The translations under genes were made by a program, and so were the position numbers. The notes beneath the pieces are model-generated. The model saw nothing but the letters and a program-made list of their open reading frames with translations, did not search any database and was not told where the DNA came from. Positions 1 to 8,817 of a stretch of DNA of 64,000 nucleotides are shown piece by piece. Position 1 is the first letter of the stretch, and every line of letters starts with the position of its first letter. The stretch spans positions 62,001-126,000 of the forward strand of contig NZ_CABPST010000016.1 in NCBI RefSeq assembly GCF_902459805.1, in the 5' to 3' direction. This DNA comes from Pandoraea bronchicola (GTDB lineage: Bacteria; Pseudomonadota; Gammaproteobacteria; Burkholderiales; Burkholderiaceae).

Positions 1-909
1 ATTCGCGCCGTGATGGGCCTGGCCGAGGGCGCCTATCTGCCCGCCTCTATCGTCGCAACCATCGACGCGTCCAAACCGTCGCGCGTCGGACTCAACATCG
101 GACTGCAGCAGATGGCGCAGCCGGCCATCGGCCTGGGTCTCGGCCCATTGATCGCTATCGGCCTGCTTCACATGCTGCCAAGTTGGCACTACGTGTTCGC
201 GGTGGCTGCGCTACCGGGTCTGGTGCTCGCGTTCCTGCTCGCGCGCGTGGTGCGTCCTGGGCCGCTTGCTGCCACCACGCGTGCGCATGAGGGTGGGCCG
301 GGCTGGCGTGCCGCAGCGACGCACCGGGTGGTGATCGTGAACACCGCTTGCATGGCTTGCTATCTCACCTGCCTGATCACGCTGTCGACGTTCATGCCGA
401 GCTATCTGACCGATCAGCTCAATCTGGGACTCGACACGATGGGCTTCGTTCTGGCAGGCCAGGGCGTCGGCAGCCTCATCGGCACGGTCGCCGTCCCTGC
501 GCTGTCCGATCGTATCGGACGCAAGCCGGCCATACTCGGCGCGCTGGCGATCGAATTGGTTGCGCTGTGGTTCTTGCCATCGGCCGGCCGCGAGCCCGTA
601 GTGCTTTTTGCGCTGCTTTTCCTGATCATCTTCATGAACGCGGGCGTGCTGGCTGTCACCGTCGGCCCGTTGACGAACGACGGCGTACCGCCAGCCATCG
701 CGGCGTCGGCCATTGGCATCGTAGTCGGCGTCGGCGAGATCGTTGGCGGTGCGCTGGCGCCAGCCGTGGCCGGCATGCTCGCCCATGCGATCGGCATCGC
801 CGTCATTCCCCGCATTGCCTTGGGCGCTATCACCATCGGGACACTCATTGTGGCCTTCGGGGTACTCGAACCGGCACGCGCGACCGCAGCGCCACCTTCA
901 CTTCACTGA
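1..909 (+). CDS. MFS transporter, C-terminal part (cut by window start)
   Basis: The reading frame is open at the window edge and ends at TGA 907-909, so only about the last 300 residues are visible. They are highly hydrophobic, with a charged central loop near residues 85-105 and the loop motif SDRIGRKPAI near residue 165, typical of the major facilitator superfamily. The protein probably sits in the inner membrane and imports the substrate of the hydroxylase encoded 35 bp downstream on the same strand, as in aromatic-acid permease/hydroxylase pairs. The substrate is inferred from context only. Confidence 0.85.
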   Translation: MRAVMGLAEGAYLPASIVATIDASKPSRVGLNIGLQQMAQPAIGLGLGPLIAIGLLHMLPSWHYVFAVAALPGLVLAFLLARVVRPGPLAATTRAHEGGPGWRAAATHRVVIVNTACMACYLTCLITLSTFMPSYLTDQLNLGLDTMGFVLAGQGVGSLIGTVAVPALSDRIGRKPAILGALAIELVALWFLPSAGREPVVLFALLFLIIFMNAGVLAVTVGPLTNDGVPPAIAASAIGIVVGVGEIVGGALAPAVAGMLAHAIGIAVIPRIALGAITIGTLIVAFGVLEPARATAAPPSLH

Positions 910-944
910 CAGCGGATTCATTCACGACACTCCGGAGACGACAA

Positions 945-2549
945 TTGACAACCTTTAACGAGCATCGTGACAACGATGCCGCCGACGTGATCGTCGTTGG
1001 CTACGGGCCTGTGGGGCAAGCACTGTCGCTGCGGCTCGCGCAACTGGGCCATCAAGTCATCGTCATTGAGCGCTGGGGCGATCTCTACGGACTGCCGCGC
1101 GCGGTGGGCCTTGATCACGAAGCCTTGCGCATCCTGCAATCGACCGGCGTCATGCACGATTTCTCGGAGCACATGGTCCTGAGCCACGTCTACGAATGGC
1201 GTAACGGGCAGGGCGACGTGCTTACCGCCTTCCCGGGGCTGGACCAGCCGTCGGCTTCGGCATGGCCGAATCGCTGCTCGTTCCATCAGCCCGCGCTCGA
1301 ACGCCTGCTCGACGAGCGGCTGCGCAGCGCCCACCGGGACCGCGCGCGTGTGCTGAATCGACTCACCGTGTCGCGCATCGTCGCGCATGACGACGGCGTC
1401 CTCGTGCAAGCGCATCCCACCGACAATCCTGATGCCCCGGCACATGAGTTCCGTGCCCGATATGTGGTCGGATGTGACGGCGCCGGCAGCTTTGTGCGTC
1501 AGGCGATGGGAGTATCCGTCACGGACCTCGGCTTTACCGCCGACTGGCTAGTTGTCGATCTTCGTCCGAAAGACCCCGCACAGTGGCGCAACGACCTGAT
1601 CCAGGTCTGCGACCCTAACCGCCCCACCACGATGGTGGCGGCGGGACCGGGACGGCGACGCTTCGAATTCATGGCCCTCGCTCATGAGAAAAAGGACGAC
1701 CTGAACAACGTGCAAACGGCGTGGGGTCTGCTCGCGCCGTGGGGCTGGAACCCGGAAAACGCGGAACTGGAGAGGCACGCCGTCTATACCTTCAGGTCGA
1801 TCGTCGCCGACACCTGGCGGCGAGGCCGGCTGATGATCGCCGGTGACGCCGCGCACCTGACGCCGCCGTTTGCCGCACAGGGACTGTGCGCCGGTTTGCG
1901 AGACGTCGCCGCGCTGGCATGGCGCCTCGATGCCGTATTGCGCGGCGTAGCTCCCGAGGCCATGCTCGACGACTATTCCGACGAACGCCGTCCGCACGCG
2001 CGGGCGCTCGTCGAGTTTGCCGTCATGCTGGGGCACATCATCTGCGAGCTCGATCCCGATGCCGCGGCCCAACGCGACCTCGCACTGCAAGAGCGGGCCA
2101 AATGTGCCGACCAGCGCGAGCCCACCCCACGGCTCGGCCCGTCCGCACTCATGCGCGACGGCGACGACACCTCCGGCACGCTTGGCAGGCAAGGACATGT
2201 ACGCTATCAAGGCCGCACCGGACGTTTCGACGATGTCGTTGGCAGCGGCTTCGTGCTGATCGGCAACGGCCATGATCCTCTGCGCTCGCTCTCTCGAGCG
2301 CAACGAGACTTCCTGACGCAGATTGACGCCACGGTCGTAGGTGTCGGTGCCGAGTGCGATGTCGAGGACATCGGCCACACCTATGCTCAATGGTTCGAGA
2401 CGCTGGGCTGCGACACGGTCCTGGTACGCCCCGACTACTACATGTTCGGCAGCGGCGAGGCCAGCGCGCTTGTCAGCGACCTGATGCAGGCATGGCAGCG
2501 CTCAGGCAGTCAAGCGACGTTGCGCCGGCAACCAGCGGGGGAAATGTGA
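945..2549 (+). CDS. mhpA: FAD-dependent hydroxylase, MhpA-like (3-(3-hydroxyphenyl)propionate hydroxylase family)
   Basis: About 534 aa if translation starts at TTG 945, which has GGAG at 934-937; the frame itself is open from much further upstream. The N-terminus carries the FAD dinucleotide fold (VVGYGPVG, then a basic ER at the end of beta 2). A middle VVGCDGAGS and a later GDAAHLTPPFAAQG are the DG and GD motifs of class A flavoprotein aromatic hydroxylases, and the C-terminus is the thioredoxin-like extension of this family. It should use NAD(P)H and O2 to hydroxylate a phenolic acid in the cytoplasm. The exact substrate is not determined. It lies between an MFS gene and an overlapping NTF2-like gene. 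Confidence 0.82.
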   Translation: MTTFNEHRDNDAADVIVVGYGPVGQALSLRLAQLGHQVIVIERWGDLYGLPRAVGLDHEALRILQSTGVMHDFSEHMVLSHVYEWRNGQGDVLTAFPGLDQPSASAWPNRCSFHQPALERLLDERLRSAHRDRARVLNRLTVSRIVAHDDGVLVQAHPTDNPDAPAHEFRARYVVGCDGAGSFVRQAMGVSVTDLGFTADWLVVDLRPKDPAQWRNDLIQVCDPNRPTTMVAAGPGRRRFEFMALAHEKKDDLNNVQTAWGLLAPWGWNPENAELERHAVYTFRSIVADTWRRGRLMIAGDAAHLTPPFAAQGLCAGLRDVAALAWRLDAVLRGVAPEAMLDDYSDERRPHARALVEFAVMLGHIICELDPDAAAQRDLALQERAKCADQREPTPRLGPSALMRDGDDTSGTLGRQGHVRYQGRTGRFDDVVGSGFVLIGNGHDPLRSLSRAQRDFLTQIDATVVGVGAECDVEDIGHTYAQWFETLGCDTVLVRPDYYMFGSGEASALVSDLMQAWQRSGSQATLRRQPAGEM

Positions 2550-2950
2550 TTCGCACCGACAGTCCGGATCGGCGACACGACCATCCAGCGCTCGCCTGCG
2601 AAGATCGCCGCATTGCGCTGCTGAGTGAAGGCCGGCTCGACGAGCTGGCTGACCTGTTAGACGACGCGCTGGTATATGTTCACTCGACCGGGCTCGTACA
2701 AGACAAGGCCGGCGTGCTCGATTTCTTTGCCCGCGTGCTGCGCGTCGAGCGCATCGAGCGGCACATCGAGCGCATCCTCGGCGAGAGCGATCTCGCCGCC
2801 ATCGACCTTACGCAGACGATGCATGCCACGCTGCGCGCCAACGAGAGCACTCGCATCGCTGCCAACAGCTACGTTCATACGCTGTGGCGGCGCACTAACG
2901 GCACGTGGCGTCTGCTGCACTTCCAATCGACCGCCGTGCCGGCGGCCTGA
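2546..2950 (+). CDS. NTF2/SnoaL-like small protein
   Basis: About 134 aa. GTG 2546 overlaps the TGA of the hydroxylase gene (GTGA), which implies translational coupling. The pattern of an N-terminal helix, LLDDALVYVHSTGLVQDKAGVLDFF, and a C-terminal strand ending WRLLHFQST is that of the NTF2-like fold (DUF4440 type). Members serve as small isomerases, dehydratases, accessory domains or stabilisers. Here the overlap suggests it acts on, or together with, the product of the hydroxylase. No specific activity can be assigned. Confidence 0.75.
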   Translation: MIRTDSPDRRHDHPALACEDRRIALLSEGRLDELADLLDDALVYVHSTGLVQDKAGVLDFFARVLRVERIERHIERILGESDLAAIDLTQTMHATLRANESTRIAANSYVHTLWRRTNGTWRLLHFQSTAVPAA

Positions 2951-3074
2951 CTGCTTCGGCGCGTACCAGCCAGTGCGCACGCGCAAATACTTCAATGCCA
3001 AAGCGCGCGGGCCGCGCGAGCGCCAACGGCGGCTAGCCAGCGCGGCCCGCATTCCTCACTACGGCCGGACGCTG

Positions 3075-3668
3075 CTATTCGATACGCGCGATCTCGTCGA
3101 ACGACAAGCGTGGTCCACGCGGACGGAAGCCGGCCGGATCTCCCACACCGAGGTTGAACAGGAAGTTCGCGCTGTATTGCGTGCCGGCGAAGAATGCCTC
3201 ATCGATACGCGCGCGATCGAAGCCGCTCATCGGCCCGACATCGAAACCCGCCAGCCGCGCGGCCATCATCAGGTAAGCCCCTTGCAGGCTTGAGTTACGC
3301 AAGGCTGTCTCGGCCGCCAGCGCCGGATTCGAGGTGAACATGCCGGCGGCGTTCGGCACGGCCGGGAACTGCGTGGCCATCTGCGTATGAAACTGCTTGT
3401 CAGCGGCAACGATAACCGTCACTGGCGCGGCCTGAGTCTTCTCGACATTGCCCGGCGCCAAGGCTGCGCACAGCTTGTCCTTGGCCATCTGGCTACGCAC
3501 AAAAACGAGGCGCATCGGCTGGCAGTTCATCGAGGTCGGGCCGAACTTGGCCGCGTCGTAGAGCGCGCGCAGCGCCTCGTCGGACACGGGTTCGGAGGTG
3601 AAGCGATTAGCCGTTCTGGCTTGCGTGAAAGGCAGCGCAAAGATGGCGGGATCGATTGAAATTGTCAT
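3075..3668 (-). CDS. Nitroreductase family protein, RutE/HadB-like (malonic semialdehyde reductase type)
   Basis: 197 aa, the usual length for the RutE/HadB branch. The N-terminal FRTANRFTSEPV-like stretch is followed by LYDAAKFGPTSMNCQPMRLVFV, the FMN-binding signature of the nitroreductase fold. The end, NFLFNLGVGDPAGFRPRGPR, matches this subfamily. The known RutE activity is reduction of malonic semialdehyde to 3-hydroxypropionate; others reduce nitro groups or quinones. In this catabolic neighbourhood either reduction of a semialdehyde or of a nitro-aromatic is possible. It is convergent with the hydroxylase operon and co-oriented with the NTF2-like, porin and MFS genes above it. Confidence 0.82.
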   Translation of the reverse strand: MTISIDPAIFALPFTQARTANRFTSEPVSDEALRALYDAAKFGPTSMNCQPMRLVFVRSQMAKDKLCAALAPGNVEKTQAAPVTVIVAADKQFHTQMATQFPAVPNAAGMFTSNPALAAETALRNSSLQGAYLMMAARLAGFDVGPMSGFDRARIDEAFFAGTQYSANFLFNLGVGDPAGFRPRGPRLSFDEIARIE

Positions 3669-3749
3669 GATTCAGAGCGTTGAAGAAAGCGGCGAATACC
3701 CGACGCACGCATCGGGGACGGTGACGTGTGCGCCAGTCCATCACGACGG

Positions 3750-4172
3750 CTAGGGATGCCGCGGGGGCGCGATTTTGTTGATGCTGTTCCAGTGTTCGCA
3801 CAACTTACCGTCACGCAGACGGAAAGCATCGAACACGTAGTAGTCATAGAACTCACCGGGTGCGTCCGGGTCTGGTTGCGGCACATAGCCGGCGATGACG
3901 ACAGTGTCGCCCTGCGCCACGAACAGCGCCGGCGGGAACATCATTTCGTCTCTCACCGGCTGGGGCGGTGAATCGCCGAACAAGCCGCGCAAGTACCGCT
4001 CCAGACCATCCGGCCCACTCGGAATATGGCGGCAGTGCTGGCGATAGTCGTCGGTGACGAACTGCCGCACGGCCGCCGGATTTCGTGCTTCGAGCACGTG
4101 ACGGTAGAAGTCGGCCACCACCTGGCGGTTTTTCTCCTCCAGGGTCCGGTCTTGAGAGGGAGTCATGCTCAT
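3750..4172 (-). CDS. SnoaL/NTF2-like protein
   Basis: About 140 aa. Three in-frame ATGs (4181, 4172, 4166) are close together. ATG 4172 is placed best relative to an AAAGG upstream, so it is used here. The sequence has the SnoaL-like order: N-terminal helix (VVADFYRHVLEARN), DDYRQHCRHIPSGPDGL, a central strand GDTVVIAGYV, and C-terminal FDAFRLRDGKLCEHWNSI, where FR.RDGK..EHWD is characteristic of the ester cyclase/SnoaL family. It lies 82 bp from the nitroreductase on the same strand and may be co-transcribed with it. Function unknown. Confidence 0.78.
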   Translation of the reverse strand: MSMTPSQDRTLEEKNRQVVADFYRHVLEARNPAAVRQFVTDDYRQHCRHIPSGPDGLERYLRGLFGDSPPQPVRDEMMFPPALFVAQGDTVVIAGYVPQPDPDAPGEFYDYYVFDAFRLRDGKLCEHWNSINKIAPPRHP

Positions 4173-4229
4173 GGATGTCATACCTTTCGTAAAAAACCTG
4201 TTGAACGCCGGGGCACTGGCCCCGCGTGC

Positions 4230-5765
4230 TCACATCTTCACCAGGCCACTCAGGCGGCCGATATCGATGACGAGAAATGCCCCGAGCATCCAGCCGCTAC
4301 GCGATTGAGACGTCGAAACCTGAGCCAGCACGGAGGTATTCGGATGCACGAAGTACTGCGCGAAGCCCTGCAAGAGGACGCCGGGCGCGATCCCCATTTG
4401 CCCATGCACATCGAAAGTGAAAGTGTTCTGCGGCACGGTCTCATTGACGGTGCTCAGCGCGCCCCCGCTCATCATGCTGAGCATGTTGGTGAACGAATAG
4501 CGGGCTTGTTGCTCGTAGCGGGACCGTTCGTTGCTCAAGCGGATATAGCGCACCGTCGAACCCACCAGCGCGGCGGGGTTGTTGGCGAGGAAGCCGCCGT
4601 ACTCCATGCCCGCATATGCTTCAATCGGATAGCTCTGACCCGCGCCCGGCGTGATGAACGCGCCGCCGTAGACGGCGACATTGCGCGGCACGGGGCCGTG
4701 CGACTCGGCGTCACGCCAGATGACCTGGCGGCCTTGGCCGTAGAAGCCCCACGTGCCGCCCGTATGCTTGAGTGGCGTACCGGTCGGGTTCAGTGCCTGG
4801 CTAGTGCCATCGGTGTTGTATAGCGTGTCGGTGTACGGCGCTGTGGCGTGATAGACGCCGACTTCATAGCGCGTCGGCAGGCGTTGCTCCATGAAATTGG
4901 TCTCGTGCATCACGTTGGCCACGCCGATGTAGCCGGTGCGCGTGCTCGTCCCCCAGTTCCAGCCTTCCGTCGCCGTCCAGTTGGACGAGTTATCCTCGAT
5001 CACACCGAGTCCGAGCTTCGTGTTGTTCGTGAACTGCCATGACGCACGTGCCCCCCATACCGATTTGGTGACACCGGGTGCGTTCAGCGTGATCGCCGGC
5101 GTCGACACGACGCAGCCGCTGCACATTGTCGTCACCATGAAGTTGTCGGTGAGGTTCATGCGCCCGTACTCGAGATGCAGGCGTCTGTCGAACAAATCGT
5201 GCGAGAGCGTGAATTTCACAAGGTCGAGACTCTCCGGCACTACCGGGAACGGCGTGAACGCCGAGCCCGTCTGGAAAAGATAGCCCTTCGTGTTGTGCGA
5301 CGGCTTATTCCACGCTTCGGTGAAGTTCAATTGCGTGTTCGGAAGACCGATCAATTTGTCGAGGTCGATCGTGGCCGACATGAACAATGCGCCGTAGTTG
5401 CCCGACTTGCCCGGCGAGATGCCCGTCGACGGGTTGGCGAAGTAGCCATTCGTGAACACCAGGCCGAGGTTGACGCCGTAGTTTTCTAGCCAGTTGCCAA
5501 CGCCGGCAAGCGGCCCCAGGCGCTCGGACGGGGGCATGCCATTCGGCGCAGGCATCGGCATGCCGATATTCGGAATCTCCTGCGGACTGATCAGGTTCTG
5601 TGCCTGCTTCGTAGCCTCACCGCCTTGCGCGACCTGCACTGCGGCGGTTGCCGTGGCGTGCGCGTCACTGCCGGCGTCGCTGCCCGAGGTCACTGACTGG
5701 GCGTTGGCGGTCATGGCCGCAAGGAGAAGCCCCCCTGCCGCGATCACGTTGTGGACGAGTTTCAT
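4230..5765 (-). CDS. OprB-type carbohydrate-selective porin family protein
   Basis: 511 aa with an N-terminal signal peptide (VIAAGGLLLAAMTANAQS). A proline-rich linker (about residues 55-80) is followed by the OprB-like start GNWLENYGVNLGLVFTNGYF and a barrel rich in alternating aromatic strands (LHLEYGRMNLTDNF, then WGARASWQF). A CSGC motif near residue 215 sits in the loop position seen in many OprB homologues. The protein should form an outer-membrane channel. Its place between an MFS transporter and catabolic enzymes suggests it admits the same substrate across the outer membrane. No strong Shine-Dalgarno precedes ATG 5765. Confidence 0.82.
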   Translation of the reverse strand: MKLVHNVIAAGGLLLAAMTANAQSVTSGSDAGSDAHATATAAVQVAQGGEATKQAQNLISPQEIPNIGMPMPAPNGMPPSERLGPLAGVGNWLENYGVNLGLVFTNGYFANPSTGISPGKSGNYGALFMSATIDLDKLIGLPNTQLNFTEAWNKPSHNTKGYLFQTGSAFTPFPVVPESLDLVKFTLSHDLFDRRLHLEYGRMNLTDNFMVTTMCSGCVVSTPAITLNAPGVTKSVWGARASWQFTNNTKLGLGVIEDNSSNWTATEGWNWGTSTRTGYIGVANVMHETNFMEQRLPTRYEVGVYHATAPYTDTLYNTDGTSQALNPTGTPLKHTGGTWGFYGQGRQVIWRDAESHGPVPRNVAVYGGAFITPGAGQSYPIEAYAGMEYGGFLANNPAALVGSTVRYIRLSNERSRYEQQARYSFTNMLSMMSGGALSTVNETVPQNTFTFDVHGQMGIAPGVLLQGFAQYFVHPNTSVLAQVSTSQSRSGWMLGAFLVIDIGRLSGLVKM

Positions 5766-5813
5766 TTTTGACTTTTGATTTCGCTATGCGTGTGGTTATG
5801 GCGGGATTGGGCT

Positions 5814-7142
5814 TCAGGAGATGCCAAGCACGGCCTTCTGGCGCTGACGCCGCGCGTCGGGCGACGTCGCGAGGCCGATGGCGATCGTCGCGAGCACCGA
5901 CAGCGCGACGCACAATACGAACACGGGCGTATAGCTACCGGTCTTGTCGAATACCGCCCCGCCGCCAGCAACCAGCACTGCGGCTAGCGCCGTGCCGACG
6001 GCGAGCAGCAGACCAAGCAGTTGGGGGAACGCCCGGGCACCGAAGTATTTGCCGAGCAAGGCCATCAGACACACCTGCGACGCGCCATACCCCAGACCGA
6101 CCGGCACCGCGAAGTACCACAGACCGGCATCGCCGCGCGGATGCACCGCTGCGGCGAGTCCGACAGTCAGCAGGCCCATTGCCACCACACCGATACGGCG
6201 TGCCGAGATGCGATCACCCAGCACGCCGGCAAGCACGTTGCCTGCCAGCGAAGCGGCCACCATGATCGCCACCGCGAACGCCGAAGCCCCCGAGGAGTAA
6301 CCACTGTCGTGCAGATGGATCACGCCATGCGCCATCATCAGCATCCAGTCGAAGCCGACGACGCATGTGAAGACCAAGATCATCCAATAGGTCCGCGTGC
6401 GCAGCGCGTCGCGGACAGTCCACGCCGCTTCGAGTTTGCCGCCCATGCCAGCCTGGACTTCCTGCACGGTAGCCGCGAACGGATCTGCGGCAACGCCGGC
6501 CAGGTCACGCCGGATCGCAAGAACTGCGATGGCGAATGCGGCCAGCCCCATCGCGAACATAGCGAACCACCCTGACCGCCAGTCTCCGCCTTGCTGTGCG
6601 ATCAGCTTCTCAAGCACGGGGGGCGCCACCATCCCGCCGATGTCGATGGCCGACAGCACGATGGACACCGCCAGCGCACGGCGATCGGGGAACCATTGCG
6701 CCACGGCAGCCTGGGCCGGCAATACCCCTGCACAAGCCACCCCCGCCCCGACGACCAGACCGAAGGCGAGCGGGAATTGCCAGGGCTGCGTCACGCTCGT
6801 GGCCATGACCAGACTGCCCGCACTCAACAACGCGCAGCCCGCGACGATGACGCGTTTGACGCCGAAACGGCGGATAGCCGCGGCGACCAGCGGCCCCGGC
6901 ACGCCCATCGTCAGTACGAACAGGCCAAAGCCGATGCCGATGACGGTGCGGTCGAAACCGAGCGCCTCGGCCATATGAGTATTGACGACGCTGGCGCCCA
7001 CGCTGGGCATCGCCACTGCACACACGATGATGACCCACAGGGCGCCGAGCAGACGCCATCGGTAGCGGGTGTGGATAGGCAGCGCTGTACCCGCCGCCGG
7101 GGGACGATCCTGCGCCGCAGGACCCTCGTGGATACTGTCCAT
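5814..7142 (-). CDS. MFS transporter
   Basis: 442 aa from ATG 7142, which is preceded by GGAG; the frame extends further upstream but without a credible start. Twelve hydrophobic segments, the loop AAIRRFGVKR after TM2, the second-half LGDRISARRIG loop, and a proline/glycine-rich TM4 (LVVGAGVACAGVLPAQA) are typical of the major facilitator superfamily, oxalate/formate or anion:cation symporter side. It lies directly downstream of the class D monooxygenase gene (about 85 bp) and upstream of the porin, so it is probably part of a catabolic operon importing an organic acid. Substrate unknown. Confidence 0.85.
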   Translation of the reverse strand: MDSIHEGPAAQDRPPAAGTALPIHTRYRWRLLGALWVIIVCAVAMPSVGASVVNTHMAEALGFDRTVIGIGFGLFVLTMGVPGPLVAAAIRRFGVKRVIVAGCALLSAGSLVMATSVTQPWQFPLAFGLVVGAGVACAGVLPAQAAVAQWFPDRRALAVSIVLSAIDIGGMVAPPVLEKLIAQQGGDWRSGWFAMFAMGLAAFAIAVLAIRRDLAGVAADPFAATVQEVQAGMGGKLEAAWTVRDALRTRTYWMILVFTCVVGFDWMLMMAHGVIHLHDSGYSSGASAFAVAIMVAASLAGNVLAGVLGDRISARRIGVVAMGLLTVGLAAAVHPRGDAGLWYFAVPVGLGYGASQVCLMALLGKYFGARAFPQLLGLLLAVGTALAAVLVAGGGAVFDKTGSYTPVFVLCVALSVLATIAIGLATSPDARRQRQKAVLGIS

Positions 7143-7226
7143 GTCTGTCTCCGGATTTATCGATGTTTTGTTTTGGGTGCTACACGGGCGCCGCCGCCCT
7201 CCTGCCAGCCTCCTCGCTGGCAGCAA

Positions 7227-8525
7227 TCAACGCGGCAGCGGCCCCTTCGCGTCCTTGGGCGTGGCGACGTCGGGCAGCCCGCCGGCGAACATGCCGAACG
7301 GTGGGCGGCCCAGCAAATGGCGCCCGTGAATTTCGCTGAGCGGATCGACGCGCGTCGCACCGTGCAGATTGGCCACACGGATATCACGCACAAAGCGCTG
7401 GATCGGGTTGCTGTCGCGTGCGGTGGACGACCCGAGGCACAGCTGGATCATGCCGACTGCGTCGTCGCAGAGCTTGGCGCCGTAGACGGTATGCATGGTC
7501 ATCTGCGCCTCGGTTTCCGCCGGCATCGAAATGCCGTCGATCGCCGCACGGTCGACGGCTTCGGCATAGCGATGGATCATCGCCTGCGCCGCACTGATCA
7601 TGGCGTCGGCCTTCGCCGCCACCATCTGGGCCGACGGCATGTCCGCCACCGTCGCATACGGGAGGTTGAACGGTTGCAGGCGCTGCGCCTGCTCAATGAA
7701 ACATTCGAGCGCGCCACGCGCCATACCATGCACCACCGACATCACCGTCAAATGGGTCACGAGCATGAGCCCACGCATGTCCATGCGGTAAGCCACACCC
7801 TGGTACTTGCCGCGCAGCGCGTCCATGCGAGGCCCCAGATCGGCCATATCGAGAAACCGATGCGCAGGCACGAAGACTTCCTCGCGAGCGGTCACACTAT
7901 TGCTGCACGTGCCTCGCATGCCCATCACATGCCAGTCGTCGAGGACCTCGTACTGACCGCGCTTGAGCAGCACCATGCCACGGCGCGGCATGCTTCCCGC
8001 CTCCTTGATTTCGACACCGACGCTCACCCAGCCCGCGTGTTTGCAACCGCTACCGAAATGCCACGTGCCCTTGACCATGAAGCCGCCTTCGACACGGCGC
8101 GCTTCCCCGACCCTGGTCGAGAAAATCGATGCGCCTGCGGCGATCGGGCCGACCCAATCGTCGTGCTCTGCAAACACTTCCTCCACGGCCTGCGCCGGAA
8201 ACGGCAGCAGATTACGCGTGCCACCTGCCACGAATGCCATCCAGCCCGCCGCGCCATCCGCCCTGCCGACTTCGGACACGACATCGACCACATCGCGAAT
8301 ACCCAGCGCATAGCCGCCGAACTCAACCGGCGTGGTCAGTTTGAAAACGCCGGCCTGCGTGAGCGCCGCCAGCGTCGGCTCGGGAATGGCGCCCAGTCTT
8401 TCGCCTTCCAGTGCATGCTGCCGGATCAGCGGCACCAGCTCGGCAACCTGTGCACGAATGCGGCGGCCCTGCTCGGTGGTCAAGGCGGGTCCGCCGTCGG
8501 CGGGATACAGCGCGGTCATAGTCAT
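7227..8525 (-). CDS. Class D flavin-dependent monooxygenase, oxygenase component (acyl-CoA dehydrogenase fold, HpaB2/HsaA-like)
   Basis: 432 aa from ATG 8525, with AGAGGA upstream. The fold order is acyl-CoA dehydrogenase: N-terminal helical domain (VAELVPLIRQHALEGERLG), a middle beta domain with GTWHFGSGCKHAGWVSVG and DWHVMGMRGTCSN, and a C-terminal helical bundle with the SSTARDSNPIQRFVRD segment. The WHFGSG and GMRGTGS-like motifs are those of two-component phenol hydroxylases that use reduced flavin supplied by a partner. The probable partner is the flavin reductase at 10626-11165. It hydroxylates an unknown aromatic or related substrate in the cytoplasm. Confidence 0.82.
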   Translation of the reverse strand: MTMTALYPADGGPALTTEQGRRIRAQVAELVPLIRQHALEGERLGAIPEPTLAALTQAGVFKLTTPVEFGGYALGIRDVVDVVSEVGRADGAAGWMAFVAGGTRNLLPFPAQAVEEVFAEHDDWVGPIAAGASIFSTRVGEARRVEGGFMVKGTWHFGSGCKHAGWVSVGVEIKEAGSMPRRGMVLLKRGQYEVLDDWHVMGMRGTCSNSVTAREEVFVPAHRFLDMADLGPRMDALRGKYQGVAYRMDMRGLMLVTHLTVMSVVHGMARGALECFIEQAQRLQPFNLPYATVADMPSAQMVAAKADAMISAAQAMIHRYAEAVDRAAIDGISMPAETEAQMTMHTVYGAKLCDDAVGMIQLCLGSSTARDSNPIQRFVRDIRVANLHGATRVDPLSEIHGRHLLGRPPFGMFAGGLPDVATPKDAKGPLPR

Positions 8526-8817
8526 CAATTTCCTCTAGATAGGGCAAACGCCCCGCCCAATGCCCGAGGCGGGACTTGCGTGGCCCCCTAATGTGCGCCG
8601 TGACCGCCACCCAATGAAGTCACAAGACGTCTAACGGCCGTTGTAATGCCCCGTTCGACCATGTCTCACCACGTGCAGGACAGCCAGGCTGCACAACGAC
8701 GCCGCACTCATTCCCCGCGGACGGCCGCCAACGTGGGGTTTTCTCGGGGTGGTTCGAAATGGGGTATCGCCCTAACATCGAGCGCTGTTGATTATCGATT
8801 TTGTGGGGATTTATCAA

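Noticed and set aside
211-848. Long minus-strand frames opposite the first MFS gene
   Set aside because: They are antisense shadows of a clear transporter frame, rich in Arg, His and Gln, as expected in high-GC DNA.
6591-8591. A 666-codon plus-strand frame opposite the MFS and monooxygenase genes
   Set aside because: Its translation is His/Arg-rich without domain, and the minus strand encodes two recognisable proteins over the same span.
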